In this document: piece by piece, positions 1 to 10,252 of the stretch | Position numbering within the stretch: the stretch's first letter is position 1 | Layout of the letters: each line of letters starts with the position of its first letter | From: Salinibacterium sp. ZJ70 | GTDB taxonomy: Bacteria; Actinomycetota; Actinomycetes; Actinomycetales; Microbacteriaceae | NCBI RefSeq assembly: GCF_011751865.2 | Contig: NZ_CP061770.1 | Location: 1,364,001 to 1,428,000 of the forward strand | Length of the DNA stretch: 64,000 bases | Direction: 5' to 3' | The notes under the pieces: generated by a model | The model's input: only the letters and a program-made list of their open reading frames with translations | The model's database searches: none | What the model was told of the DNA's origin: nothing | Made by a program: the position numbers and the translations under genes

Positions 1-283
1 TGTTCAGGCGGACCGTCTCGACGTTTCCGGGCTCGATGGGGAACGCGATGTACGCGACGACGGCGAACACGCTGCCCGCCATGGAGGCGAGGAACCACCA
101 GAACACGCGGCGCTCAGCCTGACGCTCCTTGGCGGGGTCGAGTTCGGTGACGCGCGGGCGGTGGGGCGGGAAGCCCGGGTTCTCGACGGCATCGTTCGAG
201 ATCACGGCGACGCCGACGGGCACTTGTGCACCCCCGTGCGTCTCGACTGCGGTGCCGGATGCGGCACCGTCGGTCTCAGCCAT
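1..283 (-). CDS. qcrA: Cytochrome bc1 complex Rieske iron-sulfur subunit, N-terminal part (cut by window edge)
   Basis: First 94 codons only; the gene runs off the left edge before the Rieske [2Fe-2S] domain. Visible are an acidic, Pro-rich cytoplasmic N-terminus and a hydrophobic segment around residues 67-83 (FWWFLASMAGSVFAVVAYIA), which in actinobacterial QcrA is one of the membrane helices preceding the Rieske domain. QcrA carries electrons from menaquinol oxidation at QcrB to the dihaem QcrC in the bc1-aa3 supercomplex. The identification rests on position, since it lies 35 bp downstream of qcrC in the ctaE-qcrC-qcrA order, and on the KER-rich stretch before the helix. The ATG at 283 is the only reasonable start. 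Confidence 0.88.
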   Translation of the reverse strand, partial: MAETDGAASGTAVETHGGAQVPVGVAVISNDAVENPGFPPHRPRVTELDPAKERQAERRVFWWFLASMAGSVFAVVAYIAFPIEPGNVETVRLN

Positions 284-318
284 GGATGTCCCTTCCTGTG
301 TTTCAGTACTCACGCGTA

Positions 319-1125
319 TCAGTTCGACTTCGCAGTGAGCCAGACGGTGATTCCGACGAGCCCGCCGACGACGAAGATCCACACGAACAGACCTTCGGAG
401 ACGGGTCCGAGGTTGCCGAGAGAGAATCCGCCGGGGGCGCCTTCAGCTTCGATGTGCTTGAGGTACGAGACGATGTTCGCCTTGTCGGCGGAGGAGATGT
501 TCGCGTTGTTGAAGACGGGCATGTTCTGCGGGCCGATGAGCATGGCCTCGTAGATGTGCTTCGACTCGACGCCCATGAGCGACGGGGCGAACTTGCCCTC
601 CGTGAGTGCTCCACCGGCGCCGGCCACGTTGTGGCACATGGCGCAGTTGATGCGGTAGAGTTCTCCGCCGCGTGCGATGTCGTCGCCGACGAGCTCGTCG
701 GGGCTGGGGACAGCAGGCCCGGGGGCGAGCGTGGCGACCCAGGTCGAGAGGGCGTGGATCTGCTCGTCCGTGAACTGGACGGGCTTGCCCTCGGCCTGCG
801 GGCCCTGAGCGGCCATGGGCATGCGGCCCGTGCCGACCTGGAAGTCCACCGACGCAGCGCCGACGCCGACGAGGCTCGGGCCGTCCTCGGTGCCCTCCGC
901 GAGGGGACCGTGGCAGGTCGCGCAGTTCGCCACGAAGAGCTTCTCGCCCTGTTCGGTGATGGATTCGAGCTGCGACTGCGATGCGGCGTCAGCGGACGTC
1001 GCCGACGTGGCGGCGGCGTAGATGCCGCCGGTTGCGAGCAGGCCGATCATGAGCAGCGCAGCCGAGGCGATCGGCGAGCGCCGACCAGTACGACGGTTAC
1101 GGGGTGTGGAAGCGGAAGTCGCCAT
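319..1125 (-). CDS. qcrC: Cytochrome bc1 complex dihaem cytochrome c subunit
   Basis: 268 aa. Two CxxCH haem-attachment motifs are visible, NCATCHG near residue 66 and NCAMCHN near residue 158, so this is the fused dihaem cytochrome c that replaces soluble cytochrome c in actinobacteria and passes electrons directly to the aa3 oxidase. A signal-anchor helix lies at about residues 24-46 and a C-terminal helix at about 244-264, leaving the haem domains outside the membrane. The start is taken at the ATG giving MATSASTPRNRRTGRR, because the longer frame adds low-complexity residues. Lies 25 bp downstream of ctaE and 35 bp upstream of qcrA, evidently one operon. Confidence 0.96.
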   Translation of the reverse strand: MATSASTPRNRRTGRRSPIASAALLMIGLLATGGIYAAATSATSADAASQSQLESITEQGEKLFVANCATCHGPLAEGTEDGPSLVGVGAASVDFQVGTGRMPMAAQGPQAEGKPVQFTDEQIHALSTWVATLAPGPAVPSPDELVGDDIARGGELYRINCAMCHNVAGAGGALTEGKFAPSLMGVESKHIYEAMLIGPQNMPVFNNANISSADKANIVSYLKHIEAEGAPGGFSLGNLGPVSEGLFVWIFVVGGLVGITVWLTAKSN

Positions 1126-1150
1126 GATTCTGCAGGAGTCCGATCTCGGG

Positions 1151-1786
1151 CTATTTGAGGACGTAGATGACGAAGAACAGGGCGATCCAGACGACATCGA
1201 CGAAGTGCCAGTAGTAGGACACGACGATCGCGCTGGTCGCTTCCTTGTGCGTGAACTTCTTGACCGCGAAGATGCGGCCGATCACGAGCAGGAAGGCGAT
1301 CAGGCCGCCGGTCACGTGCAGGCCATGGAAGCCGGTCGCGAAGTAGAACACGGAGCCGAATGCGTCAGACGAGAAGCCCACGCCGTGGCTGACGAGGAGG
1401 GCGTACTCGAACACCTGGCCGATCACGAAGATCGCGCCGAGCACGAAGCTCAGCATGAACCACTCGACGGTGCCCCACTTGCGCAGATCCCACGGTCCAC
1501 CCGTGCGTCGCGGCTGCATGCGCTCTGCGGCGAACACGCCGAACTGAGCGGTGAAGCTGGACGCCACGAGGATGATCGTGATCCCGAGGGAGAACCAGAC
1601 GTTGAGGTTCGCGCCCTGCTCCTCCCAGAGTCCTTGAGAGGTCGATCGAAGGGTGAAGTACACCGCGAAGAGGCCCGCGAAGAACATGACCTCGGATCCC
1701 AACCAGACGATCGTGCCCACAGACACGGAATTCGGCCGGTTGATGACCGCGGTGCTCGGCGCGTTGGCAACAGAGGTAGTGGTCAC
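1151..1786 (-). CDS. ctaE: Cytochrome c oxidase subunit III
   Basis: 211 aa, GTG start. Short form with five membrane helices, typical of actinobacterial aa3 oxidase subunit III. The conserved stretch [18 protein letters not shown] lies near the N-terminus and the helix-rich region with FHGLHVTGG and HFVDVVWI lies in the second half. It stabilises the catalytic subunit of the aa3 oxidase. First gene of the ctaE-qcrC-qcrA cluster, divergent from trpD. The GTG at 1786 is preferred because upstream frames only add Arg/Ser-rich residues, and the product then begins TTTSVANAP as in relatives. Confidence 0.95.
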   Translation of the reverse strand: MTTTSVANAPSTAVINRPNSVSVGTIVWLGSEVMFFAGLFAVYFTLRSTSQGLWEEQGANLNVWFSLGITIILVASSFTAQFGVFAAERMQPRRTGGPWDLRKWGTVEWFMLSFVLGAIFVIGQVFEYALLVSHGVGFSSDAFGSVFYFATGFHGLHVTGGLIAFLLVIGRIFAVKKFTHKEATSAIVVSYYWHFVDVVWIALFFVIYVLK

Positions 1787-1892
1787 CTGACCATTATGTC
1801 CCGATTTCGCCCCGGGCGAATCCACCCACCTGGCGTGGCGTACCCGTGCGACCCTCGACTTCGATTTCCGTGTGGTCTGTAGCATCGTCGGC

Positions 1893-2945
1893 ATGCCCAC
1901 TGATCTCGCCTGGCCCTCGATCCTGACCGAACTCCTCGCCGGAGGAGACCTCTCGATCTCCGAGGCGGAATGGGCGATGCGCCAGGTCATGGAAGGCCAG
2001 GCGACCGAGGCTCAGCTGGCCGCATTCGTGGTCGCGCTTCGTGCGAAGGGCGAGACGGTCGACGAGATCGTCGGGTTCCGCGACGCGATCCTCGCGCACG
2101 CCACTCCGCTGGACGTGGACCCGATGGTGCTCGACATCGTCGGCACGGGAGGCGACCGCTTCGGCACTGTCAATGTCTCCACGATGTCCTCGATCGTCGC
2201 GGCCGCCGCGGGCGCGAAGGTCATCAAGCACGGCAATCGCGCCGTCAGTTCCACCTCCGGCGCATCCGATGTGCTCGCTGCTCTCGGGGTGGACCTCACG
2301 ATCGACCCCGCACGCGTCGCCGCCGTGCTGGATGAGGTCGGCATCACGTTCGCGTTCGCCTCGCTGTTCCACTCCGGGTTCAAGAACGCAGCCCCGGTGC
2401 GCGCGCAGCTCGGAATCCCGACGGTGTTCAACTTCCTGGGGCCGCTCTGCAACCCTGCGCGCCCGGAAGCGTCGGCTGTCGGCGTCGCGAACCTCGACAA
2501 GGTGCCGCTGTTCGTCGGCGTCTTCCAGACGCGAGGAGCGACCGCTCTCGTGTTCCGCGGCGATGACGGACTCGACGAACTCACCACGACCGGGCACAGC
2601 CACGTGTGGGAGATTTCTCGCGGCGAGGTGAAGGAACACGACCTCGACCCCGCCGACTTCGGCCTGAAGCGCGCGTCGATCGACGAGCTGCGCGGTGGGG
2701 ACGCGGCCCACAACGCCGAGATCGTGCGCCGCGTGTTCGCGGGGGAGCGTGGTCCGGTGCGCGACATCGTCCTGCTCAACGCGGCCGCGGGCCTCGTCTC
2801 GTGGGATCTCGCCCAGAATCCCGCGCTCGTCGACGAGGACATCCGTGCGCGCTTCCGCGAGCGCATCGCGTCCGCGGCGGCGGTCATCGATGACGGAGCC
2901 GCCCTGGCGAAGCTCGACGCGTGGATCTCTGCTACGAACGCCTGA
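1893..2945 (+). CDS. trpD: Anthranilate phosphoribosyltransferase
   Basis: 350 aa, the usual family length. Transfers the phosphoribosyl group of PRPP to anthranilate, the second step of tryptophan synthesis. The helical N-terminal domain is followed by the PRPP-binding [14 protein letters not shown] segment at about residue 84 and the KHGNR motif at about 112. The ATG at 1893 is preferred over an upstream in-frame GTG because a TAGCAT -10 box ends 7 nt before it, which predicts a leaderless mRNA starting at this codon. It stands alone, away from other trp genes, and divergent from ctaE, an arrangement common in this order of bacteria. Convergent with the flavin oxidase gene, with 15 bp between them and no clear terminator. 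Confidence 0.97.
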   Translation: MPTDLAWPSILTELLAGGDLSISEAEWAMRQVMEGQATEAQLAAFVVALRAKGETVDEIVGFRDAILAHATPLDVDPMVLDIVGTGGDRFGTVNVSTMSSIVAAAAGAKVIKHGNRAVSSTSGASDVLAALGVDLTIDPARVAAVLDEVGITFAFASLFHSGFKNAAPVRAQLGIPTVFNFLGPLCNPARPEASAVGVANLDKVPLFVGVFQTRGATALVFRGDDGLDELTTTGHSHVWEISRGEVKEHDLDPADFGLKRASIDELRGGDAAHNAEIVRRVFAGERGPVRDIVLLNAAAGLVSWDLAQNPALVDEDIRARFRERIASAAAVIDDGAALAKLDAWISATNA

Positions 2946-2960
2946 GGCGAGCGCGCAACG

Positions 2961-4247
2961 TCAGTCGCGCGTGAGGATGTCGGGCGAGAGATCGCCGACC
3001 GAGGCGTGTCCGGAGAGTCCGAGGGTGAGGTCGGTCTCGGCGAGGATGTTCGCGAGCACAGCCCGCGCGCCCTCCTCGCCGGCGATCGCGAGCCCGTAGA
3101 CCCAGGCGCGGCCGATTCCCACCGCGCTCGCGCCGAGGGCGAGGGCGCGAATGACATCCGCGCCGGAGCGCACGCCCGAGTCGAGCATCACCGGCGCACG
3201 ACCGGCGACAGCCTCCACCACGGCGGGGAGAGCCGCGATCGCGCCGACCCCTCCATCCATCTGGCGCCCGCCGTGCGTCGACACGTAGATGCCGTCGATG
3301 CCCTCATCGAGCGCGCGGAGGGCGTCGTCGGGGTGCTGGATGCCCTTGAGGATGATCGGCAGATCGGTGAGCTCCCGCAGTCGGGGCAGATCTGCCCAGC
3401 TCAGCGACGGGCGCGAGAAGACATCCAGGAACGTCTCGACGGCCGCGCGAGGTTCGCCGGAGCTCAGGTTCTCGCGGAAGCGGCCCGGATAGCGGCGTGT
3501 CATGCCGACGAGGGTGCGGATCGCGGTGGGCGTCGGGCGCGTGCGCGGACGCTCGGCGGGGTGCGCCATGCGGTCGCGCACGAGCCGCCGGAAGACGGGG
3601 TCGCTCGTGTACTGCGCGATGCCCATGCCCTGGATGAAAGGCAGGAAGCCGCGATCGAGGTCGCGGGGTCGCCAGCCGAGCATCCCGGTGTCGAGTGTCA
3701 CGACGATCGCCTCGGCGCCGCACAGCTGCGCGCGTTCGACGAAGCTCGCGACGAGGTCGTCGTCGGAGGACCAGTACAGCTGGAACCAGCGCGGTCCCCG
3801 AGCGGAGGCCGCGATCTGCTCCATGGGCTGTGAGGCCTGGCTCGAGATGATGCTCGTGATGCCGAGCGAGGCGGCAGCGCGCGCGATGGCAACGTCGGCG
3901 TCAGGGTCGACGAGCTCGAGCACGCCGATGGGTGCCGCGAGCAGAGGAGTGGGGTGCCGGCGACCGAAGAGCTCGACGCTCAGGTCGCGGTCCGAGACAT
4001 CGCGCAGCATCCGCGGCACGATGTGCCACTCGTCGAAGGCGTCGAAGTTCGCCTCGGCCGTCTGCTCACGGCCCGCGGAACCCTGCACGTACGCCCACGC
4101 ATCCGGGGACATCGCGCTGGAGGCCGCATCCACGAGCGCGCTCCACGTCGCGGGAACGCGCGACTTCGCACCGGTCGCTCCCGCCCGGAAGATCTCGGAC
4201 TGCCGGGCGCGCCCCAGGGACTCGCGGACCTCGTCGTCTCGGATCAT
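2961..4247 (-). CDS. FMN-dependent alpha-hydroxy-acid oxidizing protein (lactate 2-monooxygenase-like)
   Basis: 428 aa TIM-barrel flavoprotein of the LldD/glycolate oxidase/lactate monooxygenase family, which oxidises L-2-hydroxy acids to 2-keto acids. Visible are the QLYW segment with the substrate-contacting Tyr, the catalytic His/Arg in STHGGRQ at about residue 325 (most relatives have SNHGGRQ), and the GGIRSG-like phosphate loop, here LDSGVRSGADV. The extended N-terminus (AWAYVQGSAGREQT) is like lactate 2-monooxygenase. The start is supported by GAAGGAGCC 6 nt upstream. Last gene of the ROK/sugar ABC operon, 28 bp after the permease, so it may act on a product of the imported sugar. The substrate is not determinable from sequence. 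Confidence 0.88.
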   Translation of the reverse strand: MIRDDEVRESLGRARQSEIFRAGATGAKSRVPATWSALVDAASSAMSPDAWAYVQGSAGREQTAEANFDAFDEWHIVPRMLRDVSDRDLSVELFGRRHPTPLLAAPIGVLELVDPDADVAIARAAASLGITSIISSQASQPMEQIAASARGPRWFQLYWSSDDDLVASFVERAQLCGAEAIVVTLDTGMLGWRPRDLDRGFLPFIQGMGIAQYTSDPVFRRLVRDRMAHPAERPRTRPTPTAIRTLVGMTRRYPGRFRENLSSGEPRAAVETFLDVFSRPSLSWADLPRLRELTDLPIILKGIQHPDDALRALDEGIDGIYVSTHGGRQMDGGVGAIAALPAVVEAVAGRAPVMLDSGVRSGADVIRALALGASAVGIGRAWVYGLAIAGEEGARAVLANILAETDLTLGLSGHASVGDLSPDILTRD

Positions 4248-4275
4248 TGTCGGCTCCTTCGCTCGCGGCCTGACG

Positions 4276-5487
4276 TCAGGCCTGGCCGTGTGCTGCGCGC
4301 GATCTGCGCGAGAGGGAGTCCACGATGACCGCGAGCAGCAGAACCGCGCCCGTGATCATGAAGCGGATGGAGGAGTCGAGGTCGAGCAGGGTCAGACCGT
4401 TCGAGATCGACTGGATGACGACGATGCCGATGAGCGCGCTCCACGCGGAGCCGCGCCCGCCGAAGAGGCTCGTGCCGCCGATGACCGCTGCCGCGATCGC
4501 ATTGAGGTTGGTGTCACCTCCGCCTGACGAGGTTCCTGCGGAGCTCAGGCGGCCCGCCGCCAGCAGCCCGCCGACGACGGCGAAGGTGGAGCACAGCATG
4601 AACACCGAGATGTAGACGCGGTCGACGCGGATGCCGGCGCGTCGGGCGGCTTCGACCGAACCGCCGACGGCGAACACCTCGCGGCCCCAGCGGGTGCGGC
4701 GCAGCGCCGCGTCGGTGACGATCACGAGCACGAGGAAGAACACGAACATGACGCTGACCCCGCGGTTGGTCGCGAGGTACGCGGTGACGGCGACGCAGGT
4801 GGCCAGGATCCCGGCAGCGCGCGCGGCGGGCCAGCCGAGAGAGCTGACGGGCAGCCCCGCGCGCTCCCGTCGGCGGCGCCGCATCACGGCCGAGAGGAAC
4901 ATGCCGCCGGTCCAGAGTGCGGCGAGCGCGTACGCCACGTACGGCGGCAGGAACCAGCTCTGTGCGAAAGCGACGAGGGGCGAGTCGTAGGGGATGTTCG
5001 CGGTGCCGTCTGCCCCGAGGATGTACAGCTGCAGACCGAGGAAGCCGAGGAGCCCTGCGAGCGTGATGATGAAGCTCGGCACGCCGAAGCGCGTCATGAG
5101 CGCGCCGTACAGAACGCCGATCGCGACGCCCGCTGCGATCGCGACGAGGATCGCAGCGGGAAGCGGCCAGCCGTTTCGCGTGAGCAGCACGCCCAGAATC
5201 GCGGCGCCGAGACCGGAGACGGAGCCCACCGAGAGATCGATCTGGCCGACCAGCAGCACGAGGACCACGCCGATCGCGATCGTGCCGACGGGCGCGCACT
5301 GGATCAGCAGGTTCACGAGGTTGTCGGCGGAGAGGAACGTCGGGTCGAGCAGCTGGAACACCGTCCAGATCGCGGCGAGCCCCACGATCACGGGGAGCGC
5401 GCCGTACCCGGTCGCGGAGACGCGGCCACGCATTCCGTCGACGAGCGCTCGCGCGCGGCTGTCGCCCGCTGCGGCGAGGTCGCTCAT
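4276..5487 (-). CDS. XylH-like sugar ABC transporter permease
   Basis: 403 aa, about ten hydrophobic segments. Permease of the ribose/xylose (CUT2) class of sugar importers: VNLLIQCAPVGTIAIGVVLV, the GQIDLSVG stretch and the C-terminal FGGRGSAWSALIGI stretch are family signatures. In CUT2 systems the permease forms a homodimer. The start overlaps the stop of the ATPase gene by the 4-bp ATGA, indicating translational coupling. The cytoplasmic loop with RRRRRERAG separates the two halves. Xylose is the closest family guess, but related sugars are possible. Confidence 0.9.
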   Translation of the reverse strand: MSDLAAAGDSRARALVDGMRGRVSATGYGALPVIVGLAAIWTVFQLLDPTFLSADNLVNLLIQCAPVGTIAIGVVLVLLVGQIDLSVGSVSGLGAAILGVLLTRNGWPLPAAILVAIAAGVAIGVLYGALMTRFGVPSFIITLAGLLGFLGLQLYILGADGTANIPYDSPLVAFAQSWFLPPYVAYALAALWTGGMFLSAVMRRRRRERAGLPVSSLGWPAARAAGILATCVAVTAYLATNRGVSVMFVFFLVLVIVTDAALRRTRWGREVFAVGGSVEAARRAGIRVDRVYISVFMLCSTFAVVGGLLAAGRLSSAGTSSGGGDTNLNAIAAAVIGGTSLFGGRGSAWSALIGIVVIQSISNGLTLLDLDSSIRFMITGAVLLLAVIVDSLSRRSRAAHGQA

Positions 5488-6320
5488 CGGCTCGGTCCGA
5501 TCCGACGAGGGGCCGCCAGGGGAGGCTCGGGCGCGTGGCGCCCATGCTCGGTCGCGCCGGTGATGGCGGCGATGATGTCCTCGTACCCCACATCCGGTGC
5601 CAGGAAGTCGCCGTTGTTGCGCCCGAGACGCAGGACGACGATCCGGTCGGCCACAGCCTGCACGTCGGCCATGTTGTGACTGATGAGCACGACGCCGTGG
5701 CCGCGCTCCCGGAGTCGCTCGATGAGGTTGAGCACCTCGGCCGTCTGCGCGATGCCGAGGGCGGCCGTCGGCTCGTCGAGGATGACGACGCGCGGCTCGC
5801 CGATCAGCGAGCGTGCGATCGCGACCGTCTGGCGCTGGCCCCCCGAGAGCGCCGCGATCGGCACCCGAACCGAGGGAATGCGCGCTGACAGGCGGCGCAG
5901 GATCTCCCACGCGCGCCGTTCCATCTCCTCCTCGGCGAGCGCGGGGCCGCCGAGCTCCTGCCCCAGGAACAGGTTGGCGACGACGTCGAGGTTGTCGCAG
6001 AGAGCGAGATCCTGGAACACCGTGGCGATGCCGAGCGCGCGCGAGGTCGAGGGATCGGGGACCGCCACTGGGCCGCCCTCGAACAGGATCTCGCCCTCAT
6101 CGGCGGGGTGCACACCCGCGAGGATCTTCACGAGCGTCGACTTGCCAGCGCCGTTGTCGCCGACGATCGCCACGACCTCGCCCGCGAAGATGTCGAGGTG
6201 CACGTCGGTGAGCGCCTGCACCTTGCCGAAGCTCTTCGAGATGCCGCGCATCGACAGCACCGGCCGACGCTCGTCGGCGTCGTCGGTGGCGCGGTCGACC
6301 GACTCGATGGGGCTCATCAT
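5484..6320 (-). CDS. Sugar ABC transporter ATP-binding protein (XylG-like, single domain)
   Basis: 278 aa with one ABC cassette: Walker A GDNGAGKST at about residue 57, signature LSGGQRQ, Walker B VVILDEPTAAL and a His switch in LISHNM. Many CUT2 importers have a duplicated ~500-aa ATPase, while this half-size version is the form often paired with XylF/XylH-like partners in actinobacteria. Begins at the first of two consecutive ATGs, which overlaps the stop of the binding-protein gene as ATGA. Its own stop overlaps the permease start in the same way. Energises the importer from the cytoplasmic face. Confidence 0.93.
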   Translation of the reverse strand: MMSPIESVDRATDDADERRPVLSMRGISKSFGKVQALTDVHLDIFAGEVVAIVGDNGAGKSTLVKILAGVHPADEGEILFEGGPVAVPDPSTSRALGIATVFQDLALCDNLDVVANLFLGQELGGPALAEEEMERRAWEILRRLSARIPSVRVPIAALSGGQRQTVAIARSLIGEPRVVILDEPTAALGIAQTAEVLNLIERLRERGHGVVLISHNMADVQAVADRIVVLRLGRNNGDFLAPDVGYEDIIAAITGATEHGRHAPEPPLAAPRRIGPSR

Positions 6321-7408
6321 CGGATGCCGACCTCCGCGCACGCCGTCCTGTAGGCCGGGGTGCAGAGCTGCGGCACGGTGTAGAAGCCGTCGGCCATGAC
6401 GGTGGAGAGGATGAGCTCGCGGGTCACGGCGACCGGGTCGAGGAGGGTCGTCGGGATGCTCCCGCCTGCGACGCTGACCTCCGTCTCGCCTCGCGGGGAA
6501 CCGCCGTTCGCGAGCTCGATCGCGACGTCGGCGGCGCGGTGCGCCTGCGGGCGCAGCGCCTTGTAGACCGTCATGTACTGGTCGCCCGAGAGGATGCGCT
6601 GCAGGCCCGCGAGCTCCGCATCCTGGCCGGTCACGGGAGGAACGGGGTTCACCCCGGCCGCCTTGAGCGACGCGATCGCGCCTCCCGCCGTGGGGTCGTT
6701 CGCGGCGTACACGCCGACGATGCGCGTCCCGAAGCGGATGATCTGCCCGGAGACCCAGTCCTGCGCCTTCGCGGGATCCCATCCGGGGGTGTCGTAGGAG
6801 GCGAGCACCTCGAAGCCGCTGTCGGCGAAGACGGCGAGTGCGCCGCGCTTGAACTCGGAGGCGTTGTTGTCGGTGGGGGAGCCGTTGACCATGAGGATCC
6901 CGCCGTCAGCGGGGGTCACCCCATCCGCGTCGAGCTTCGCCAGGAGCGACTCCGCCTGCAGGCGGCCGACCTTCTCGTTGTCGAACGAGACGTAGTAGGC
7001 GATGTCGGCGTGGTGGATGAGGCGGTCGTACGCCACCACGGGCACACCGCGCACCTGCGCGAGCCCGACGATCGAGGCGGCGGCCTGCCCATCGAACGGG
7101 TCGAGGACGAGCACCGACACTCCCTGGCTGAGCATCGCCTCGGCCTGCTGCTGCTGCTTCGCGGCGTCGCCGTCGGCGTTGGCGTACAGCACCCGGCATT
7201 CGGCGCACAGCTCGGCGATGCGCTCCTCGAAAAACGGACGATCGCCCGATTCGTAGCGTGAGGTGACCGAATCCGGAAGAAGGAGGCCGATCTTCGCCGT
7301 CTCCGGGTCTGTCGGCGCATTCGGCGAGACGGCGTTGGTGCACGCGGCCAAGGTGAGAGCGAGGGCGGCGGCGAGCGCGCCCAGGATCGCCTGAGTGGGG
7401 GGCTTCAC
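6317..7408 (-). CDS. XylF-like sugar-binding lipoprotein
   Basis: 363 aa. A lipoprotein signal peptide with lipobox LAAC (Cys about residue 22) anchors it outside the membrane. The mature part is a periplasmic-binding-protein type I fold of the xylose/ribose class: IGLLLPD start, YANADGDAAKQQQQAEAML, then VLVLDPFDG and VPVVAYDRLI, the pattern of D-xylose-binding proteins. Delivers sugar to the permease/ATPase encoded immediately downstream. Starts 4 bp after the ROK regulator stop, so all five genes of this run are probably one transcript. Sugar identity (xylose versus another pentose or hexose) is inferred from family resemblance only. Confidence 0.9.
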   Translation of the reverse strand: MKPPTQAILGALAAALALTLAACTNAVSPNAPTDPETAKIGLLLPDSVTSRYESGDRPFFEERIAELCAECRVLYANADGDAAKQQQQAEAMLSQGVSVLVLDPFDGQAAASIVGLAQVRGVPVVAYDRLIHHADIAYYVSFDNEKVGRLQAESLLAKLDADGVTPADGGILMVNGSPTDNNASEFKRGALAVFADSGFEVLASYDTPGWDPAKAQDWVSGQIIRFGTRIVGVYAANDPTAGGAIASLKAAGVNPVPPVTGQDAELAGLQRILSGDQYMTVYKALRPQAHRAADVAIELANGGSPRGETEVSVAGGSIPTTLLDPVAVTRELILSTVMADGFYTVPQLCTPAYRTACAEVGIR

Positions 7409-7412
7409 GGCG

Positions 7413-8615
7413 TCACCCGATGACCGCGCGGATCTCCGGACTGGCGGCCGCGGGGAACACGCTCATCCGCTCGACGGCGAGCGCGACGGCGCCGACGAGG
7501 CCCGCGCGAGGGCCGAGCTGGCCTGCCACGATCTCCGGGGGCGGCGCGAGCCGTGTGGCGAGCGAACGGTCGACAACCTGCCGGATGGGCCCCAGGAACA
7601 GCTCACCAGCGCGCGCGAGATGGCCGCCGATGACGATGCGCGAGGGGTCGTACATCGCGGCGGCGTTCGCTGCGGCGACACCGACGTGCGCGCCCGCATC
7701 GGCGATGGCGCGGATGCAGGCGTCGTCGCCCGACATCGCGCGCACGATGACGTCGCCGAGCTTCAGACCGGGTACGCGGGCTCGCAGCTCATCGAGGATC
7801 GCGTCACCGCCGGCGATCGCCTCGAGGCAGCCGAGGTTGCCGCAGCGGCACAGCGGGCCGTTCTCGACGATCACGGTGTGACCGAGCTCGCCGGCACTGC
7901 CGGAGGCGCCGCGCAGCAGACGACCGCCGATGAGGATCCCGGAGCCGATGCCGTCACTCACCTCCACGAACATGGCGTCGTCGTGACCACGCAGCGCACC
8001 CTGCTGGTGTTCGGCGGATGCGGAGAGGTTGGAGGCGTTGTCGACGAAGACAGGCACCCGCAGGGCGCGCTCGATCGATTCGGCGATCGGGACGCCCTCC
8101 CAGCCGCGCAGGATGCCAGGGCGCGCGACCATGCCGCTCGCGGCGTCCATGGGCGCCGACATCGCGACGCCCGCGGCGAGCAGCTCGTCGCGGTCTGCGG
8201 AGACGGAGTCGAGCATGTCGGCGATCAGCAGACCGACCCGCCGGATCTCGTTGTCGGAGCGGTGGTCGCGGGCGAGGGGCATCTCGTGTTCGGCGAGCAC
8301 TGTCATCGCGGCGTCGGCGAGAGCGATCCGCAGCTGACGCTGCGAGAAGTGAATGCCGCACACGAGGCCCGAGGCGTGCGCGAGCGTGACGTACTGGGCG
8401 CGACGACCCGAGCGCATCGACTTGGAGGTGCTGAGCACCCCCTGCTCGGAGAGCTCCTTGACGATGTTCGAGACCGTTGCGGGGGAGAGGCCCGTCGCGG
8501 CGGCCAGCTCGACCTGTGTGAGCCCGCCATGGCGCTTGATGGCGTCGACGATGCGTCCGCGATTCGCCTCGCGCAGAGACGTCTGCGAACCGGGCGTGCG
8601 CCGCTGGTCGACCAT
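7413..8615 (-). CDS. ROK-family transcriptional repressor
   Basis: 400 aa. An N-terminal winged helix-turn-helix (LTQVELAAATGLSPATVSNIVKEL, about residues 33-55) is followed by a ROK sugar-kinase-like domain with the zinc-binding motif CRCGNLGCLEAIAGG at about residue 250. Such XylR/NagC-type regulators bind a sugar in the kinase-like domain and release the operator. It heads the sugar ABC operon, so autoregulation of the whole unit is likely. A TAGCAT -10 box ends 6 nt before the ATG, predicting a leaderless transcript. Divergent from argG across 95 bp. Confidence 0.93.
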   Translation of the reverse strand: MVDQRRTPGSQTSLREANRGRIVDAIKRHGGLTQVELAAATGLSPATVSNIVKELSEQGVLSTSKSMRSGRRAQYVTLAHASGLVCGIHFSQRQLRIALADAAMTVLAEHEMPLARDHRSDNEIRRVGLLIADMLDSVSADRDELLAAGVAMSAPMDAASGMVARPGILRGWEGVPIAESIERALRVPVFVDNASNLSASAEHQQGALRGHDDAMFVEVSDGIGSGILIGGRLLRGASGSAGELGHTVIVENGPLCRCGNLGCLEAIAGGDAILDELRARVPGLKLGDVIVRAMSGDDACIRAIADAGAHVGVAAANAAAMYDPSRIVIGGHLARAGELFLGPIRQVVDRSLATRLAPPPEIVAGQLGPRAGLVGAVALAVERMSVFPAAASPEIRAVIG

Positions 8616-8621
8616 TCCCTC

Positions 8622-10141
<1,520 letters not shown>

Positions 10142-10148
10142 CTCCTCC

Positions 10149-10179
10149 GCCTGCGAGCTACCCCCAGCGGCTCGCAGGC
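10149..10179 (+). terminator. argG terminator hairpin
   Basis: A perfect 10-bp stem, GCCTGCGAGC (10149-10158) and GCTCGCAGGC (10170-10179), with an 11-nt loop, starting 8 bp after the argG stop. No T-tract follows, as is usual for high-GC actinobacterial terminators. Confidence 0.65.
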
Positions 10180-10252
10180 TCGCCCGCCGGGAGTCGACCC
10201 ACATACCGGGGCGGGCAATGCGGTTCGCCGCATCATCAATGGAGATAACAAC

